Counted from the first letter of the stretch, positions 31,399 to 40,811 are shown. The stretch: DNA of 48,645 bases from Planctomycetales bacterium 71-10 (GCA_001898385.1 MKTT01000132.1:1-48645), one strand, 5' to 3'. Notes: a model not told the origin generated them from the sequence alone. A program made the numbers and translations.

Positions 31399-34323
31399 AT
31401 GAGAACCGTAGCCCTGACCGTCGCGCTGTCGTGCCTGCTCGTCGCCCCCGCGGGGGCCCAGGTGGTCGTCGAGGCCGACGGCCGGGGGGTGGCCTCGGTG
31501 TCTGTGGGCGGGACGCCCTACCTGACGGACCTGGGCGTGACGGTCGTCAAGCCGGGGTGGAGCGGCGAGCTGGCGAACCAGAGGAAGGTCGACCCGGCGG
31601 AGGTCTCGATCCGGGAGGAGGGCGCGACGACCACCTACATCGTCCCCCTGCGCGACCCGCTGCCGGGCGTCCTGATCGAGCGGGTCGTCCGCAAGCCCGA
31701 CGAGGTGCGGCTGGAGTTCGAGGTCATCCCCGACGACGGGGCCGAGCTGGAGGCCGTCGTCCTGGGCGGGGCGCTGGCGACGGCCGAGCACGCCGGGAAG
31801 ACGGCCTACCTGATCGGCGACGCGGCCGGCGACCGGGGCACGCTCCCGGCGCGGCTCGACGCCGACCATTACATCCTGGGCGGCGGCCAGCCCGACTGGG
31901 TCGGTCTGGAACGGCCCGGGGCGGGGGGGCTGAGGGTCGACCCGAGGGGCGATCGGATCCAGCTCCAGGACGACCGCAAGTGGGGCTCCGACCACTTCCG
32001 CCTGATGCTCCTGGCCAGCGGCGGCGAGGTCCTGCCGCGCAAGCCCATCCAGTTCGGCGTCGCCCTGCGGGCCGAGGAGCCGGGGGGGCTCGCGAAGCAG
32101 GCGCAGGCCGGCGCCGCCGGGGCCGACGCCCGCCCGCTGGCGATCGCCTCCGCCCGGCTCGACCGCGACCGCGTCGACGTCTTCGGGACGGTCACGCTCG
32201 ACGCCGACGTCCACGCCCGCTACGACAACCCCTTCGACCCCGAGCAGGTCGCCGTCGACGCCGAGGTGACGACCCCCGACGGCCGCAAGGTGGACGTCCC
32301 GGGATATTATCACGCCCCGTTCCGTCTGGAGCGTCGCGACGGCGGCGAGTCGCTGAAGCCCGACGGCGCGCCCGGCTTCCGCGTCCGCTACGCGCCGACG
32401 GCCGCCGGCCCGCACTCGGTCGTGCTCCGGGCGAAGGACGCGACCGGCGTCGTCCGATCGGCGTCGTTGGCGTTCGAGGCCGTCCCGTCGAAGTCGCCCG
32501 GGTTCGTGCGGCGGTCCGAACGGGCGCCGCAGTACTTCCGCATGGACGACGGCTCGTCCTACTTCGCGGTCGGCGAGAACGTCTGCTGGTCGGGCTGGCG
32601 CACCCCGGTCGGCGACTACGAGGCGTGGCTCGGCGCGCTGGGCAAGGCCGGCGGCAACTGGGCCCGGCTCTGGCTCGCGTTCAACGAGAAGGGCCTCGAA
32701 TGGACCCCGAAGCCGACGCCCAAGGCGGGGATCGGCTCGTACCAGGGGCTCGGCCGCTACGCCCTCGACAACGCCTGGCGGCTCGACGAGGTGCTGCGGA
32801 TCGCCGAGGCGAACGGCGTCCGCCTGATGTATTGCATCGGCACCTACGGCGAATTCAAGGACGGCGGCTTTTTCAACGAAGGGAGCTGGGTCAGCAACCC
32901 CTACAACGCCCGCAACGGCGGCCCCTGCGCGAAGCCCGAGGACTTCTGGACCGACCCCACCGCCCGCAAGCTCTACAAGCAGCGCCTGCGCTACCTGGTG
33001 GCGCGCTGGGGGCACTCGCCGTTCGTCTTCGCCTGGGAGTTCTGGAACGAGGTCGAGCCGAATCCGGCCGTCCAGGCGTGGACGGCCGAGATGGCCGCGT
33101 ACCTGAAGGAGATCGACCCCAACCGCCGGCTCGTCAGCACGAGCTACGGCTCGCCCGCGATCTGGAACGACCGCAACGTCGATTTCACGATGACTCATAT
33201 GTACGGGACCGCGGGGAACGTCTCGGACTTCACCGGCCGCATCGCGTCGGATACGCACGCCCACCTCAAGTTCGGCAAGCCGTACATCCTCGCCGAGTTC
33301 GGCATCGACTGGCAGACCGGCGACCAGAAGTGGGACCCGAAGGGGGTCGGCCTGAACATGCACAACGGCGCGTGGGCCGCGCTCGCCTCCGGCGGCGCGG
33401 GGACGGCCATGCTCTGGTACTGGGACTCCTACGTCCACCCGAAGGACGTGTATCGCGTCCTCGCCCCGGTCCGCAAGTTCGCCGACGCCGTCGACTGGGC
33501 GCGGACGCCGATGAAGCCCATCGACGGGATCGCCGTCGAGGCCCCCGCCGACGGCCCGGAGACGTTCGCCGACGTGACGATCCCCGCGGCCGTAGACTGG
33601 GGCAAGACCCCGTCGAACCGCTATCGCCCGCTCCGAGACGGGACGGTGCAGGGGGGGCCGATCGCGATGACGCTGGGGAGCCCGACGCGGGCGACTGGCG
33701 AGCTGCACTCGGAGGTCGTCTGGACGCTCGACATGCCGAAGGCCGGCGCGGTGAAGCTCAGGATCGGCGAGGTCTCGGTCGCGGCCCGGCTCCAGGTCTC
33801 GGTGGACGGGCGTCGGGTCGTCGACCGGCCGCTCGTCACGGGCGAGCCCGGCAAGGGGCCGTGGAAATCGTCGCGGTTCGTCGAGCCCTACAAGATCTGG
33901 CTGGCCGACTATGATGAGGACGTCGCCGTCGACGTCCCCGCCGGCCGCCACGAGCTGACCGTCGCCAACGCCGAGGGCGACTGGATGCGCGTCCGCTCGA
34001 TCGCCCTCCCGTCCTACCGATCGAGCCGGTTCCCCGACGTCGACGCGATCGGCGTCGCCGGCGACGACCTCATGGTCCTGTGGATCCACGACCGCCGCAG
34101 CACCTGGCGCGACCCCTACGACGGCCCGGCCCCGCCGCGCCGCGAGGGCCTGACCCTCGCGGTCCCGGCCGCCTCCGCCGACGTCCGGCGCGTGGAGTGG
34201 TGGGACACCTTCAAGGGGACGATCGTCCGCACGGACGAGGCCCGGCCGGAGTCGGGGACGCTGCGGCTCTCCCCCCCGCCGTTCGAACGCGACCTGGCCG
34301 CGCGGGTCGTAAGGGCCCGCTGA
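31399..34323 (+). CDS. Large secreted GH-A glycoside hydrolase with DUF5060-like domain
   Basis: 974 residues with a signal peptide (MRTVALTVALSCLLVAPAGA). Residues ~20-245 are beta-rich and unrecognised; 246-365 read as a DUF5060-type immunoglobulin-like domain (GTVTLDADVHARYDNPFDPEQV, GYYHAPFRL, GFRVRYAPTAAGPHSVVLR). The catalytic barrel runs from about 378 to 690, with GGNWARLWLAFNEKG, the acid/base Glu551 in WEFWNEVEP, and the nucleophile Glu633 in LAEFGID. Two more beta domains follow (to 974; ELHSEVVWTLDMPKAGAV, WWDTFKGTIV). It probably cleaves an external polysaccharide; substrate unknown. It stands alone downstream of the VapC gene. Confidence 0.88.
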   Translation: MRTVALTVALSCLLVAPAGAQVVVEADGRGVASVSVGGTPYLTDLGVTVVKPGWSGELANQRKVDPAEVSIREEGATTTYIVPLRDPLPGVLIERVVRKPDEVRLEFEVIPDDGAELEAVVLGGALATAEHAGKTAYLIGDAAGDRGTLPARLDADHYILGGGQPDWVGLERPGAGGLRVDPRGDRIQLQDDRKWGSDHFRLMLLASGGEVLPRKPIQFGVALRAEEPGGLAKQAQAGAAGADARPLAIASARLDRDRVDVFGTVTLDADVHARYDNPFDPEQVAVDAEVTTPDGRKVDVPGYYHAPFRLERRDGGESLKPDGAPGFRVRYAPTAAGPHSVVLRAKDATGVVRSASLAFEAVPSKSPGFVRRSERAPQYFRMDDGSSYFAVGENVCWSGWRTPVGDYEAWLGALGKAGGNWARLWLAFNEKGLEWTPKPTPKAGIGSYQGLGRYALDNAWRLDEVLRIAEANGVRLMYCIGTYGEFKDGGFFNEGSWVSNPYNARNGGPCAKPEDFWTDPTARKLYKQRLRYLVARWGHSPFVFAWEFWNEVEPNPAVQAWTAEMAAYLKEIDPNRRLVSTSYGSPAIWNDRNVDFTMTHMYGTAGNVSDFTGRIASDTHAHLKFGKPYILAEFGIDWQTGDQKWDPKGVGLNMHNGAWAALASGGAGTAMLWYWDSYVHPKDVYRVLAPVRKFADAVDWARTPMKPIDGIAVEAPADGPETFADVTIPAAVDWGKTPSNRYRPLRDGTVQGGPIAMTLGSPTRATGELHSEVVWTLDMPKAGAVKLRIGEVSVAARLQVSVDGRRVVDRPLVTGEPGKGPWKSSRFVEPYKIWLADYDEDVAVDVPAGRHELTVANAEGDWMRVRSIALPSYRSSRFPDVDAIGVAGDDLMVLWIHDRRSTWRDPYDGPAPPRREGLTLAVPAASADVRRVEWWDTFKGTIVRTDEARPESGTLRLSPPPFERDLAARVVRAR

Positions 34324-34693
34324 GGGGATTCCGGGGCCGCGGGGCGGAGCCGCTCGTCGGGCGAGACTGGAACGGAAAATGCACCAGGGCCGGGCCGACC
34401 TCGCGGGCCGTTGACCTGGTCCCACGAAGGCAATGGGTTGCGTCGATTCGGCCTTGATGTGACGACGGCCCGACGCCGCTTCAATGGGCAGAGCCGCCCG
34501 TATCTTGATCGTTGCCATCCCCTGCGGCCACGATTCGGACTGGGCTTGAGGTTGATCGTCCTTCGGACGATGAATTTTTGTTGTCGGTGCGCCGTCGGTA
34601 TGGATTAATATCCCCAGGCCTATCGTGACCAGACGTCCCGCACGCCGACATCGCTCCGGCGGTCTCGGCCTTAAGATTCGTGAAGGAGCCTCA
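34324..34693. other. 370-base intergenic region with a candidate promoter
   Basis: No credible gene. Near its end, TTGTCG (34581-34586) and TAATAT (34606-34611) are 19 bases apart inside an AT-rich stretch about 85 bases before the small lipoprotein start; this may be the promoter of the lipoprotein-DUF1559 unit but the spacer is long. Confidence 0.5.
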
Positions 34694-34924
34694 ATGCCCG
34701 GTCGGTTGAAGATCGCGACGGCGGCCTGCCTACTGTCCGTCGCCACGGGATGCGGCGACGGCCCGTCCTCGACTCAAGCCGTGGAACCTCACGACGAGAA
34801 GAGCTTCGGCAAGGTCGGAGGCCAGCACGCGCTGGGGGCCAACCCCGACGCCGAACTGGCTCGTTTGAAGAAGGCCGCCACAAAGGCCGGGAACCCGGCC
34901 GCCGGCCACTTGCCTGGCCGTTGA
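34694..34924 (+). CDS. Small lipoprotein preceding DUF1559 gene
   Basis: 76 residues from ATG 34694 (AAGGAG upstream). A short signal peptide with lipobox LSVATGC places the lipidated Cys at about position 20. The mature part is hydrophilic (SSTQAVEPHDEKSFGKVGGQH, then a Lys/Ala helix ARLKKAATKAG). It carries the K-S-F-G-K-V-G element that recurs as K-A-F-G-K-K-G in the lipoprotein at 46523, which also lies immediately upstream of a DUF1559 gene. Function is unknown; pairing with the pilin-like protein is inferred from the repeated gene order. Confidence 0.78.
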   Translation: MPGRLKIATAACLLSVATGCGDGPSSTQAVEPHDEKSFGKVGGQHALGANPDAELARLKKAATKAGNPAAGHLPGR

Positions 34925-34979
34925 GCCCCGGCGACTCGCGGGGAAGGACTACGTTCCTCATCGATAAGGAAATGATCCT

Positions 34980-36047
34980 ATGGTAGATCGTTCGCGACGC
35001 GGTTTCACGCTGATCGAGCTGCTGGTGGTGATCGCGATCATCGCCGTGCTCATCGCCCTCCTGCTCCCCGCCGTTCAGGCGGCTCGCGAGGCCGCCCGTC
35101 GGTCCCAGTGCGTCAACAACCTGAAGCAGATCGGCCTGGCGTTCCACAACTACGAGAGCACGAACGGCTGCTTCATCCCGAGCTGCATGTTCCCGTCGCC
35201 GCGGGACAGCTGGGGCTGGGGGCCGAGCGGGATGCTGAGCATGCTCCCGTTCATCGAGCAAGGGGCCCTCTGGAACGCGTACAACGTCGGGTCCGTGAAC
35301 AGCAACCAGGCCACCGGCTGGGGCGATTACAACAAGAATACGACCGTCTTCAACACCCAGGTGGCCGCGTTCCTCTGTCCGACCGACGGCAAGGAGCGCA
35401 ACGTCTCGCTCAGCAACTACGTGGGCAACTACGGCGGCCCCTACCAGATGGCGCCCTACACGGGCACCTACATCCCGACGCCCTCGAACGCCGAGGCGGC
35501 CGGCGGCCTGACCACCACTTCCGCGACGGTGACCATAAGCGCCATCTCCGACGGCACGAGCAACACCGCCCTGTTCAGCGAGGTGCTGACCGGCCCGACC
35601 GACGCGTCGACGGCCCGGCCGGGCCAGATGCCCAAGGCGAAGCGGGTCTACTTCCTCGCCAACGACAAGATCACGACCTTCACGGCATCGGCCCAGTCGG
35701 CGAACGACAATCTCGCCCTCTGCTACGCCCTGCCGCCCACGACGCAGGGGGTCGGCGGCGCCCGCGGCGACTGGTTCCTGTCCTATCCGTTCTATGTGAA
35801 CTATGGGACCTACAACCACTTCGGCACGCCCAACACGATCGCCTGCTCGACGGCCCAGGGGGGCGGCAACGCCACGGGCCAGGATCGCTTCGGGCCCGCC
35901 CCCCCCAGCAGCAATCATTCCGGCGGCGTGAACATGCTGCTGGCCGACGGCTCCGTGAAGTTCATCAAGGACGCCATCAGCCGCCCGACCTGGTGGGCCC
36001 TCGGCACCCGCAACGGCGGCGAGGTCATCAGCTCCGACTCCTACTGA
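34980..36047 (+). CDS. DUF1559 (SBP_bac_10) pilin-like secretory protein
   Basis: 355 residues from ATG 34980 with AAGGA 7-11 bases upstream. Residues 8-40 are the prepilin-type N-terminus (RGFTLIELLVVIAII, then PAVQAAREAARRSQCVNN). The body has family-typical NYVGNYGGPY and DGTSNTALFSEVL, then H-X9-DG (HSGGVNMLLADGSVKF, with Ala-Asp-Gly) and the end GGEVISSDSY. Residues ~150-260 contain a Thr/Ser-rich loop absent from the first two paralogues. A hairpin follows. Exported, pilin-like; biochemical role not known. Confidence 0.95.
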   Translation: MVDRSRRGFTLIELLVVIAIIAVLIALLLPAVQAAREAARRSQCVNNLKQIGLAFHNYESTNGCFIPSCMFPSPRDSWGWGPSGMLSMLPFIEQGALWNAYNVGSVNSNQATGWGDYNKNTTVFNTQVAAFLCPTDGKERNVSLSNYVGNYGGPYQMAPYTGTYIPTPSNAEAAGGLTTTSATVTISAISDGTSNTALFSEVLTGPTDASTARPGQMPKAKRVYFLANDKITTFTASAQSANDNLALCYALPPTTQGVGGARGDWFLSYPFYVNYGTYNHFGTPNTIACSTAQGGGNATGQDRFGPAPPSSNHSGGVNMLLADGSVKFIKDAISRPTWWALGTRNGGEVISSDSY

Positions 36048-36057
36048 CCGCGACCGC

Positions 36058-36083
36058 GGCCCCCGGGGACTCCCCCGGGGGCC
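36058..36083 (+). terminator. 10-bp hairpin after DUF1559 gene
   Basis: GGCCCCCGGG (36058-36067) pairs perfectly with CCCGGGGGCC (36074-36083) around a 6-base loop, 11 bases after the stop. Confidence 0.6.
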
Positions 36084-36156
36084 GTCGCGCGCGCCGGACG
36101 ATCGTCGTCCCGGCGGGAGTCGAACGATCCACGTCGGACGATGCGAGGGGATGACG

Positions 36157-36816
36157 ATGCGAGCGAGGCGATGGGCGGCGGTCGCGGCGATGATCCTGGC
36201 GGCCCCGGCGTGGGCGGATCCGCCGGCCGGGACGGTCGAGGACCCGATCGTCGACAGCGCCATGACCGAGGCCGAGGCGTTCGACGGCCTCCGCCCCGGC
36301 TGCCCGGCCGAGATCCGCGAGTCCCAGCGCCTGTTCGACGTCGTCTACTACGGCTTCGACGGCAAGGTCCACAAGGGGCAGATCGTGGCCCACAAGGACC
36401 TCGTCGACGACATCAAGTATGCGTTCTCGGTCGCGCTCCGCGAGAAGTTCCCGATCCGCTCGGCCATCCCGGTCTCGCACCCGAAGTTCCGCAAGGACGG
36501 CCTGTGGGACGACGACCTCGCGATGGAGGCCGACAACACCTCCTCGTTCAACTACCGCCCCATCACCGGCGGCACCCGGATCTCGAACCACGGCTACGGC
36601 CGGGCCATCGACGTCAATACGGTCGAGAACCCCTATGTGAAGGGGGCCAAGATCCTCCCCCCCGGCGCGAAGTACGACCCGGCCGCCCCCGGCACGCTCA
36701 CCCGCGACCACCCCGTCACCCGCGCGTTCGTCGAGCGCGGCTGGACCTGGGCCGGCGACTGGAAGGCCCCCAGCCCCACCGACTATCAGCATTTCGAGAA
36801 GCCCGAGCGGAAGTGA
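36157..36816 (+). CDS. M15-family D-Ala-D-Ala carboxypeptidase-like protein, exported
   Basis: 219 residues from ATG 36157, chosen because GAGGGG at 36145-36150 fits; ATG 36151 would add two residues. The signal peptide MRARRWAAVAAMILAAPAWA precedes an M15C/VanY-like domain. The zinc-binding and catalytic motifs are visible: SNHGYGRAIDVN (His and Asp ligands) near residue 150 and DYQHFEK (third His) near 213, with TRISN before the first. These enzymes cut D-Ala from peptidoglycan stems or cleave other L,D/D,D bonds. Several planctomycetes do have thin peptidoglycan, so a wall-modifying role is plausible. Confidence 0.9.
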   Translation: MRARRWAAVAAMILAAPAWADPPAGTVEDPIVDSAMTEAEAFDGLRPGCPAEIRESQRLFDVVYYGFDGKVHKGQIVAHKDLVDDIKYAFSVALREKFPIRSAIPVSHPKFRKDGLWDDDLAMEADNTSSFNYRPITGGTRISNHGYGRAIDVNTVENPYVKGAKILPPGAKYDPAAPGTLTRDHPVTRAFVERGWTWAGDWKAPSPTDYQHFEKPERK

Positions 36817-36957
36817 CGGGCCCTCGCTCCCGACTCCGATCCACGTCCCCCGGCGCGCAGCCTCCGCTTGACGGATCGGCGGTTTTGCGCTAACGTCTCC
36901 GCGCGCCTCGCACTCCCCCGCGGATCGACCTCGACGACGGATCGAAAGGAGCCCACC

Positions 36958-37503
36958 TTGTCCCGGCGATGGACTGCCTGGAAGCTGGCGATCTCGGCCT
37001 TCGTTCTCTTCCACCTCACGGCGACGGTGGTGTGGGTCCTCCCCAACTCGCCGATCAAGGCGGAGCTGATGCCACGGTTCCGCGCCTACATGCTGCCGCT
37101 CGCCCTGTGGCAGAGCTGGGGCATGTTCGCCCCCGACCCCGTGCAGACGACGTACACCCTGGAGGCCGACGTCAGCGACTCCCGGGGCCTGGGGCGGATC
37201 TACGAGTTCACCAAGGTCGCCGGCCTCCCCTGGTGGGAGAAGGGGCCCAGGTTCCGCCACCCCAAGCTCGCGGCCAACCTGACCATCGACGAGTACGAGC
37301 CCCAGCGCGTCATGGTGGCTCGCCACGCGGTCCGGGCGCTGGGGATCCAGCCCGACGCGTTCCCCGTCTACGTCCGGCTGTACTACCAGATCGTCCAGCC
37401 GCCGCCGTTCGGGTCGTCGGCGTCCGACCCGATGGAGCCCCGGACGACGGAGACCCTGGCCGCCTTCCAGTTCGACTCGTGGGACGAGGTGCACCGCCGA
37501 TGA
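36958..37503 (+). CDS. DUF5819-like membrane protein, partner of HTTM protein
   Basis: 181 residues with a TTG start at 36958, supported by AAAGGAG six bases upstream (36945-36951); no ATG fits. One membrane span near the start (AISAFVLFHLTATVVWVL) is followed by an extracytoplasmic domain with LWQSWGMFAPDPVQTTYTLE, which matches the W-FAP-P pattern of DUF5819, then RHPKLAANLTIDEYEPQRVMVARHAV and VYVRLYYQIVQ. Its stop overlaps the HTTM start by 4 bases (ATGA). Function unknown; conserved pairing with HTTM proteins suggests a complex. Confidence 0.72.
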   Translation: MSRRWTAWKLAISAFVLFHLTATVVWVLPNSPIKAELMPRFRAYMLPLALWQSWGMFAPDPVQTTYTLEADVSDSRGLGRIYEFTKVAGLPWWEKGPRFRHPKLAANLTIDEYEPQRVMVARHAVRALGIQPDAFPVYVRLYYQIVQPPPFGSSASDPMEPRTTETLAAFQFDSWDEVHRR

Positions 37504-38486
37504 ACCCGCTGCAAGCCTGGAACCGCTTCTGGTTCGCCCCGATCTCGGCCCGGCCGCTGGGCGTGTTCCGGATCCTCTTCGGCCTGTTCGTGCTGGGTCA
37601 CCTGGCCCTCATCTCGGTCGACCTGGACTTCTGGTACACCGACCGCGGCCTGATGGTCGGCGACGAGGCCGCCGTCACGGCCGGTCCCTTCCGGCCGAGC
37701 CTCCTGAACCACGTCCAGGACCCGACCTCCGTCCGCATCGTCCTGGGCGCCGTGGCGGTCGTGGCCGTCGCGTTCACGCTGGGCTGGCGCACGCGGATCA
37801 TGGGCGTGCTCCTCTACCTGGGCGTGATGACGTTCTACAACCGCAACCTGCTGACGAACTGCGGGCCCGACCAGGTGATGATGATCACCTCGTTCTACAT
37901 GATGCTCGCCCCCTGCGGCGCCGCGTACTCGCTCGACGCCCGTCGCGAGGCCCGACGCCGCGGGACGCCCGCCGAGCCGCTGATCTACCCGTGGGCCCAG
38001 CGCCTGATGCAGCTCCAGCTCTGCCTGATCTACTTCGTCACCGCCTACCTGAAGTGCGGCGGCCGTTGCTGGATCGGCGGGACGGCCATCCACTACGTCC
38101 TGTTCAACCACGAGGTCGGCCAGTTCAACCTGGAATGGCTGGGGGGATATCCCCTGGTCCTGAACCTGATGGCGTACGCGGCGCTCGTCGTCGAATTCGC
38201 CCTGGCGTTCCTGCTCTGGTTCCGCCCCACGCGGCGCTGGGTGGCGCTGCTGGGCGTGCTGCTCCACGCCGGGATCGTCCCGCTGGTGAACGTCCCGCTG
38301 TTCGGCGAGCAGATGACGGCGCTGTACATCCTGTTCCTGGACCCCGACGAGCTTTCGGCCCTGGGGCGGTTCCTGACCGCGCCGGCCCGTTGGCTCCGCC
38401 GCGGCGAGGCCGCCGAGGGGCGGACGTCGACCCGCGGCTACCGCCAGTTGGAATTGGCCTTCTCCGCGGCCCCGGCGAACTCTTGA
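37500..38486 (+). CDS. HTTM-domain (VKGC-like) membrane protein
   Basis: 328 residues with several membrane spans (FRILFGLFVLGHLALISVD, IVLGAVAVVAVAFTLGW, MGVLLYLGVMTF, LQLCLIYFVTAYLKCGG, LVLNLMAYAALVVEFALAFLLWF, VALLGVLLHAGIVPLVNVPLFG). RTRIMGVLL...NRNLLTNCGPDQVM and YLKCGG...WIGGTAIHYVLFN are typical of HTTM (horizontally transferred transmembrane) proteins related to vitamin K-dependent gamma-carboxylase. It lacks an evident carboxylase C-terminal domain, so enzymatic activity is uncertain. It is translationally coupled to the DUF5819-like gene. Confidence 0.85.
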   Translation: MNPLQAWNRFWFAPISARPLGVFRILFGLFVLGHLALISVDLDFWYTDRGLMVGDEAAVTAGPFRPSLLNHVQDPTSVRIVLGAVAVVAVAFTLGWRTRIMGVLLYLGVMTFYNRNLLTNCGPDQVMMITSFYMMLAPCGAAYSLDARREARRRGTPAEPLIYPWAQRLMQLQLCLIYFVTAYLKCGGRCWIGGTAIHYVLFNHEVGQFNLEWLGGYPLVLNLMAYAALVVEFALAFLLWFRPTRRWVALLGVLLHAGIVPLVNVPLFGEQMTALYILFLDPDELSALGRFLTAPARWLRRGEAAEGRTSTRGYRQLELAFSAAPANS

Positions 38487-38504
38487 GGCCCCGGCGATCC
38501 TCGC

Positions 38505-40142
38505 TCACGGCATGAGGCGCGCGCCAACGGCCGTGTTGAGGTCGAGCATGCTGCGGCGGTAGCGGAGGACGGCGTCCCTGTAGAGTCGGGCCGAGTCGGC
38601 GTCGTCCTCCATCTGGTCGAGGTAGTCCGCGACGTCCAGCTCGCCCGCCAGGAAGCCCGCGACCGCCCTCGCGGTGGCGTCGCGGGCCGGGGCGACGACG
38701 GAAGTCTCGACCAGCGCCAGGGCCTGCCGCGCGGCGGCGAATTCGCGGTGGGCCTGGCGGACCTCGGCGGCGACCCGGCGTTCCAGGGCGACGACCTCGG
38801 CCTCGGTCTGGGCCAGGTTCGTCCGCGCCTTGGCGATGTTCCCCTGGTTGCGGTTGAACAGCGGCACCGGGAACGTGACGCCCAGCCCCCACGAGCCGGC
38901 CCCCTGGGCCCGGTACGGCCGGTTGTCCTGGAAGGTGAAGGGGTCGTAGAAGAAATAGACGTCGTCGACCCGGTTCGCCCGCGCCAGGCGGATCTCCGAA
39001 TCGGCGCGGCGGACGCCCAGCCGCAGCGAGGCCAGGTCGGGGCGGGACTGCTTCGCTGCGGCGATCGCCTCTTCCATGCTGGGCGGCTCGGGGTGGGGGA
39101 GGCGGAGCCGGCCCCGGGGGAGGAGCCGCGAGACGTCCTCTTCGGGCAGGGCGAGCAGGAGCCCCAGCGCCTCCTGCGCGTCGGTCAGGGCGTCGCGCGC
39201 GTCGTGCATGCCGGCCCGGCTCTTGGCCAGCTCCAGGACCAGGCGGTCGACCTCCAGCCGCGAGGGCTCCTTCGGCCCCTGGCCCTTGCGCACGCGCTCC
39301 AGGATCGCCTCCTGGCGGGCGACCATCCCCTCGATCGCCAGCAGGCCGACCCGAGCGGCCTGGAGGTCCACGAACCCCCGATACAGGTTGCCGATCTGGC
39401 GTCGCGCGACGTCCTGGAACTGTGCCTCCAGCACCTTCTTCGCGGCGACGGCCACCGCGACCCGCGCCCGGCGCTTCCCGGAGACGTCCACGGGGTAGGT
39501 GATGTTCACGTCATATTGCGTGGGCCCGCCGGGCCGCCTGTCGCCGAAGGGCTGGTAGGGGATGAACTGGGTGTCGACGTAGACCAGCGGGTTGTTGCGG
39601 AGGCCGGCGGTGAGGACGTCGGCCTGCGCCTGGGGCAGCTCGTACTTGATCGCCAGGACGTCGAGGTTGGCGGCGCGGAGGCGCTCGATGGCGGCGTCGA
39701 GGGTCAGGCCGTCGGCCGGGCCCTCGTCGTCGATCAGGTCGCCGACGTCGCCCGCGGGGGGGCCGCCGCCCGTCTCGGGCTTCTCGAAGCCGGGCAGGGG
39801 CTGGGGCAGCGCGGCCGGGCCCTGGACGTTGGATCGCGAGAACCCGCGCGTCCCGGGGCGGTCGACCCTCCCGAGCCCTCGCCGGCTGCCGCCGATGATC
39901 CCGGGGTCCAATGCGAAGGGGTTCGGCTGGAGCGAGCCGGGCGAGGTGGGGAGGCCGGGCTGCGGCGCGCCGGGCATGGGGCCGAGATTGGGCGTCTCGA
40001 ACAGCCTCCCCTGGGTCGGGCCGCCGGAGACCGTCGCCTCGGCGGAGTCCTGCGCCCGGGCGTAGGCCGCCGGCGCGAAGAGGGCGAGGGCCAGCAGCCC
40101 CCAGGGCCGGGCCGAACGGGGGTGGGTTGTGGTTCGCCTCAC
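38505..40142 (-). CDS. TolC-family outer membrane efflux protein
   Basis: 545 residues from GTG 40142 (GAGG upstream; the signal peptide RPWGLLALALFAPAAYARA starts there). After a Pro/Gly-rich low-complexity segment (~30-130), two outer-membrane-efflux-protein halves follow: LTLDAAIERLRAANLDVLAIKYELPQAQADVLTAGLRNNP and the second repeat IAAAKQSRPDLASLRLGVRRADSEIRLARANR. These form the trimeric channel-tunnel used with inner-membrane pumps. In heavy-metal (CzcC-like) systems the same arrangement occurs; no RND pump or membrane-fusion gene is adjacent here, so the partner is elsewhere. It converges on the HTTM gene. Confidence 0.9.
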   Translation of the reverse strand: MRRTTTHPRSARPWGLLALALFAPAAYARAQDSAEATVSGGPTQGRLFETPNLGPMPGAPQPGLPTSPGSLQPNPFALDPGIIGGSRRGLGRVDRPGTRGFSRSNVQGPAALPQPLPGFEKPETGGGPPAGDVGDLIDDEGPADGLTLDAAIERLRAANLDVLAIKYELPQAQADVLTAGLRNNPLVYVDTQFIPYQPFGDRRPGGPTQYDVNITYPVDVSGKRRARVAVAVAAKKVLEAQFQDVARRQIGNLYRGFVDLQAARVGLLAIEGMVARQEAILERVRKGQGPKEPSRLEVDRLVLELAKSRAGMHDARDALTDAQEALGLLLALPEEDVSRLLPRGRLRLPHPEPPSMEEAIAAAKQSRPDLASLRLGVRRADSEIRLARANRVDDVYFFYDPFTFQDNRPYRAQGAGSWGLGVTFPVPLFNRNQGNIAKARTNLAQTEAEVVALERRVAAEVRQAHREFAAARQALALVETSVVAPARDATARAVAGFLAGELDVADYLDQMEDDADSARLYRDAVLRYRRSMLDLNTAVGARLMP

Positions 40143-40255
40143 GCCGCCCTCGCCGCAGGAGCCCGGGACGCCCGGCGACGAGGGCCGTCGGCCGCGCCGC
40201 ACCCTCGGTATCGGCCGGGCCGCGGGGGCGAATCCAGCGCAACCCGCGCGTCCGT

Positions 40256-40729
40256 TCAGTTCCGCCGGGCCGCCGAGCCCCCCTCGGCCCGATCAACGTC
40301 CTCGATCGAGCAGCAGGCCCGCGCCTCGCGACTCTCCAACTCCTGGAAGCGATCGTGGATCGCGCGCACCTCGGCTTCCGGCCGGTCCTCCAGGTTGATG
40401 AGCGTCGGGCTGGCCTTCTGCACGGCGGCGAGCAGCTCGTTCAGCTTGACCTGCATCGCCAGCGAATCCTTGGCCTGCGCCCGCTGGAGCAGGAAGAGGA
40501 GCAGGAACGAGGACATCGTCGCGACCTCGTCGACGATGCTGTACGACTCGGTCCAGCCGACCACCACCGCCGCCCCCAGCCAGAAGACGATCAGGCCGAA
40601 GCCGGCGTGCGTCCCCCACGGGCCGCTCGCGAACGTCGCCGCCCGCTCCGCCAGGGGCTCCAGCCGGTCGATGGTCGTCCAGGCCGGCCGGCTTTCACCG
40701 CCGCCTCGGCGGGATCGAGTCTCGGGCAT
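40256..40729 (-). CDS. Low-affinity iron permease-family membrane protein
   Basis: 157 residues. Two membrane spans (THAGFGLIVFWLGAAVVVGW; DEVATMSSFLLLFLLQRAQ) are followed by the family segment QAKDSLAMQVKLNELLAAVQKASPTLINLED, which matches the small bacterial homologues of the yeast low-affinity iron permease Fet4. These are about 130-150 residues; transport activity in bacteria has not been well shown. A cytoplasmic tail with CC (SREARACCSIED) is unusual. It lies 113 bases upstream of the TolC gene on the same strand. Confidence 0.85.
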   Translation of the reverse strand: MPETRSRRGGGESRPAWTTIDRLEPLAERAATFASGPWGTHAGFGLIVFWLGAAVVVGWTESYSIVDEVATMSSFLLLFLLQRAQAKDSLAMQVKLNELLAAVQKASPTLINLEDRPEAEVRAIHDRFQELESREARACCSIEDVDRAEGGSAARRN

Positions 40730-40811
40730 GATCGCGGCTCACGTTGGAGGTGTTTGGGACGTGGCGGCCTGGTGAATGGAATTTCATCGAATGCAAGTCG
40801 CGCGCCGTCGC

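Noticed and set aside
34324..34693. Possible small RNA or riboswitch in the gap upstream of the lipoprotein-DUF1559 unit
   Set aside because: Apart from AT-rich promoter-like boxes I see no extended conserved stem structure that would support an RNA element.
31249..34746. Minus-strand frame of over 1100 codons opposite the DUF5060-type glycosidase
   Set aside because: Low-complexity Arg/Asp/Val/Gly translation with no domain; the opposite strand carries a signal peptide and catalytic motifs.
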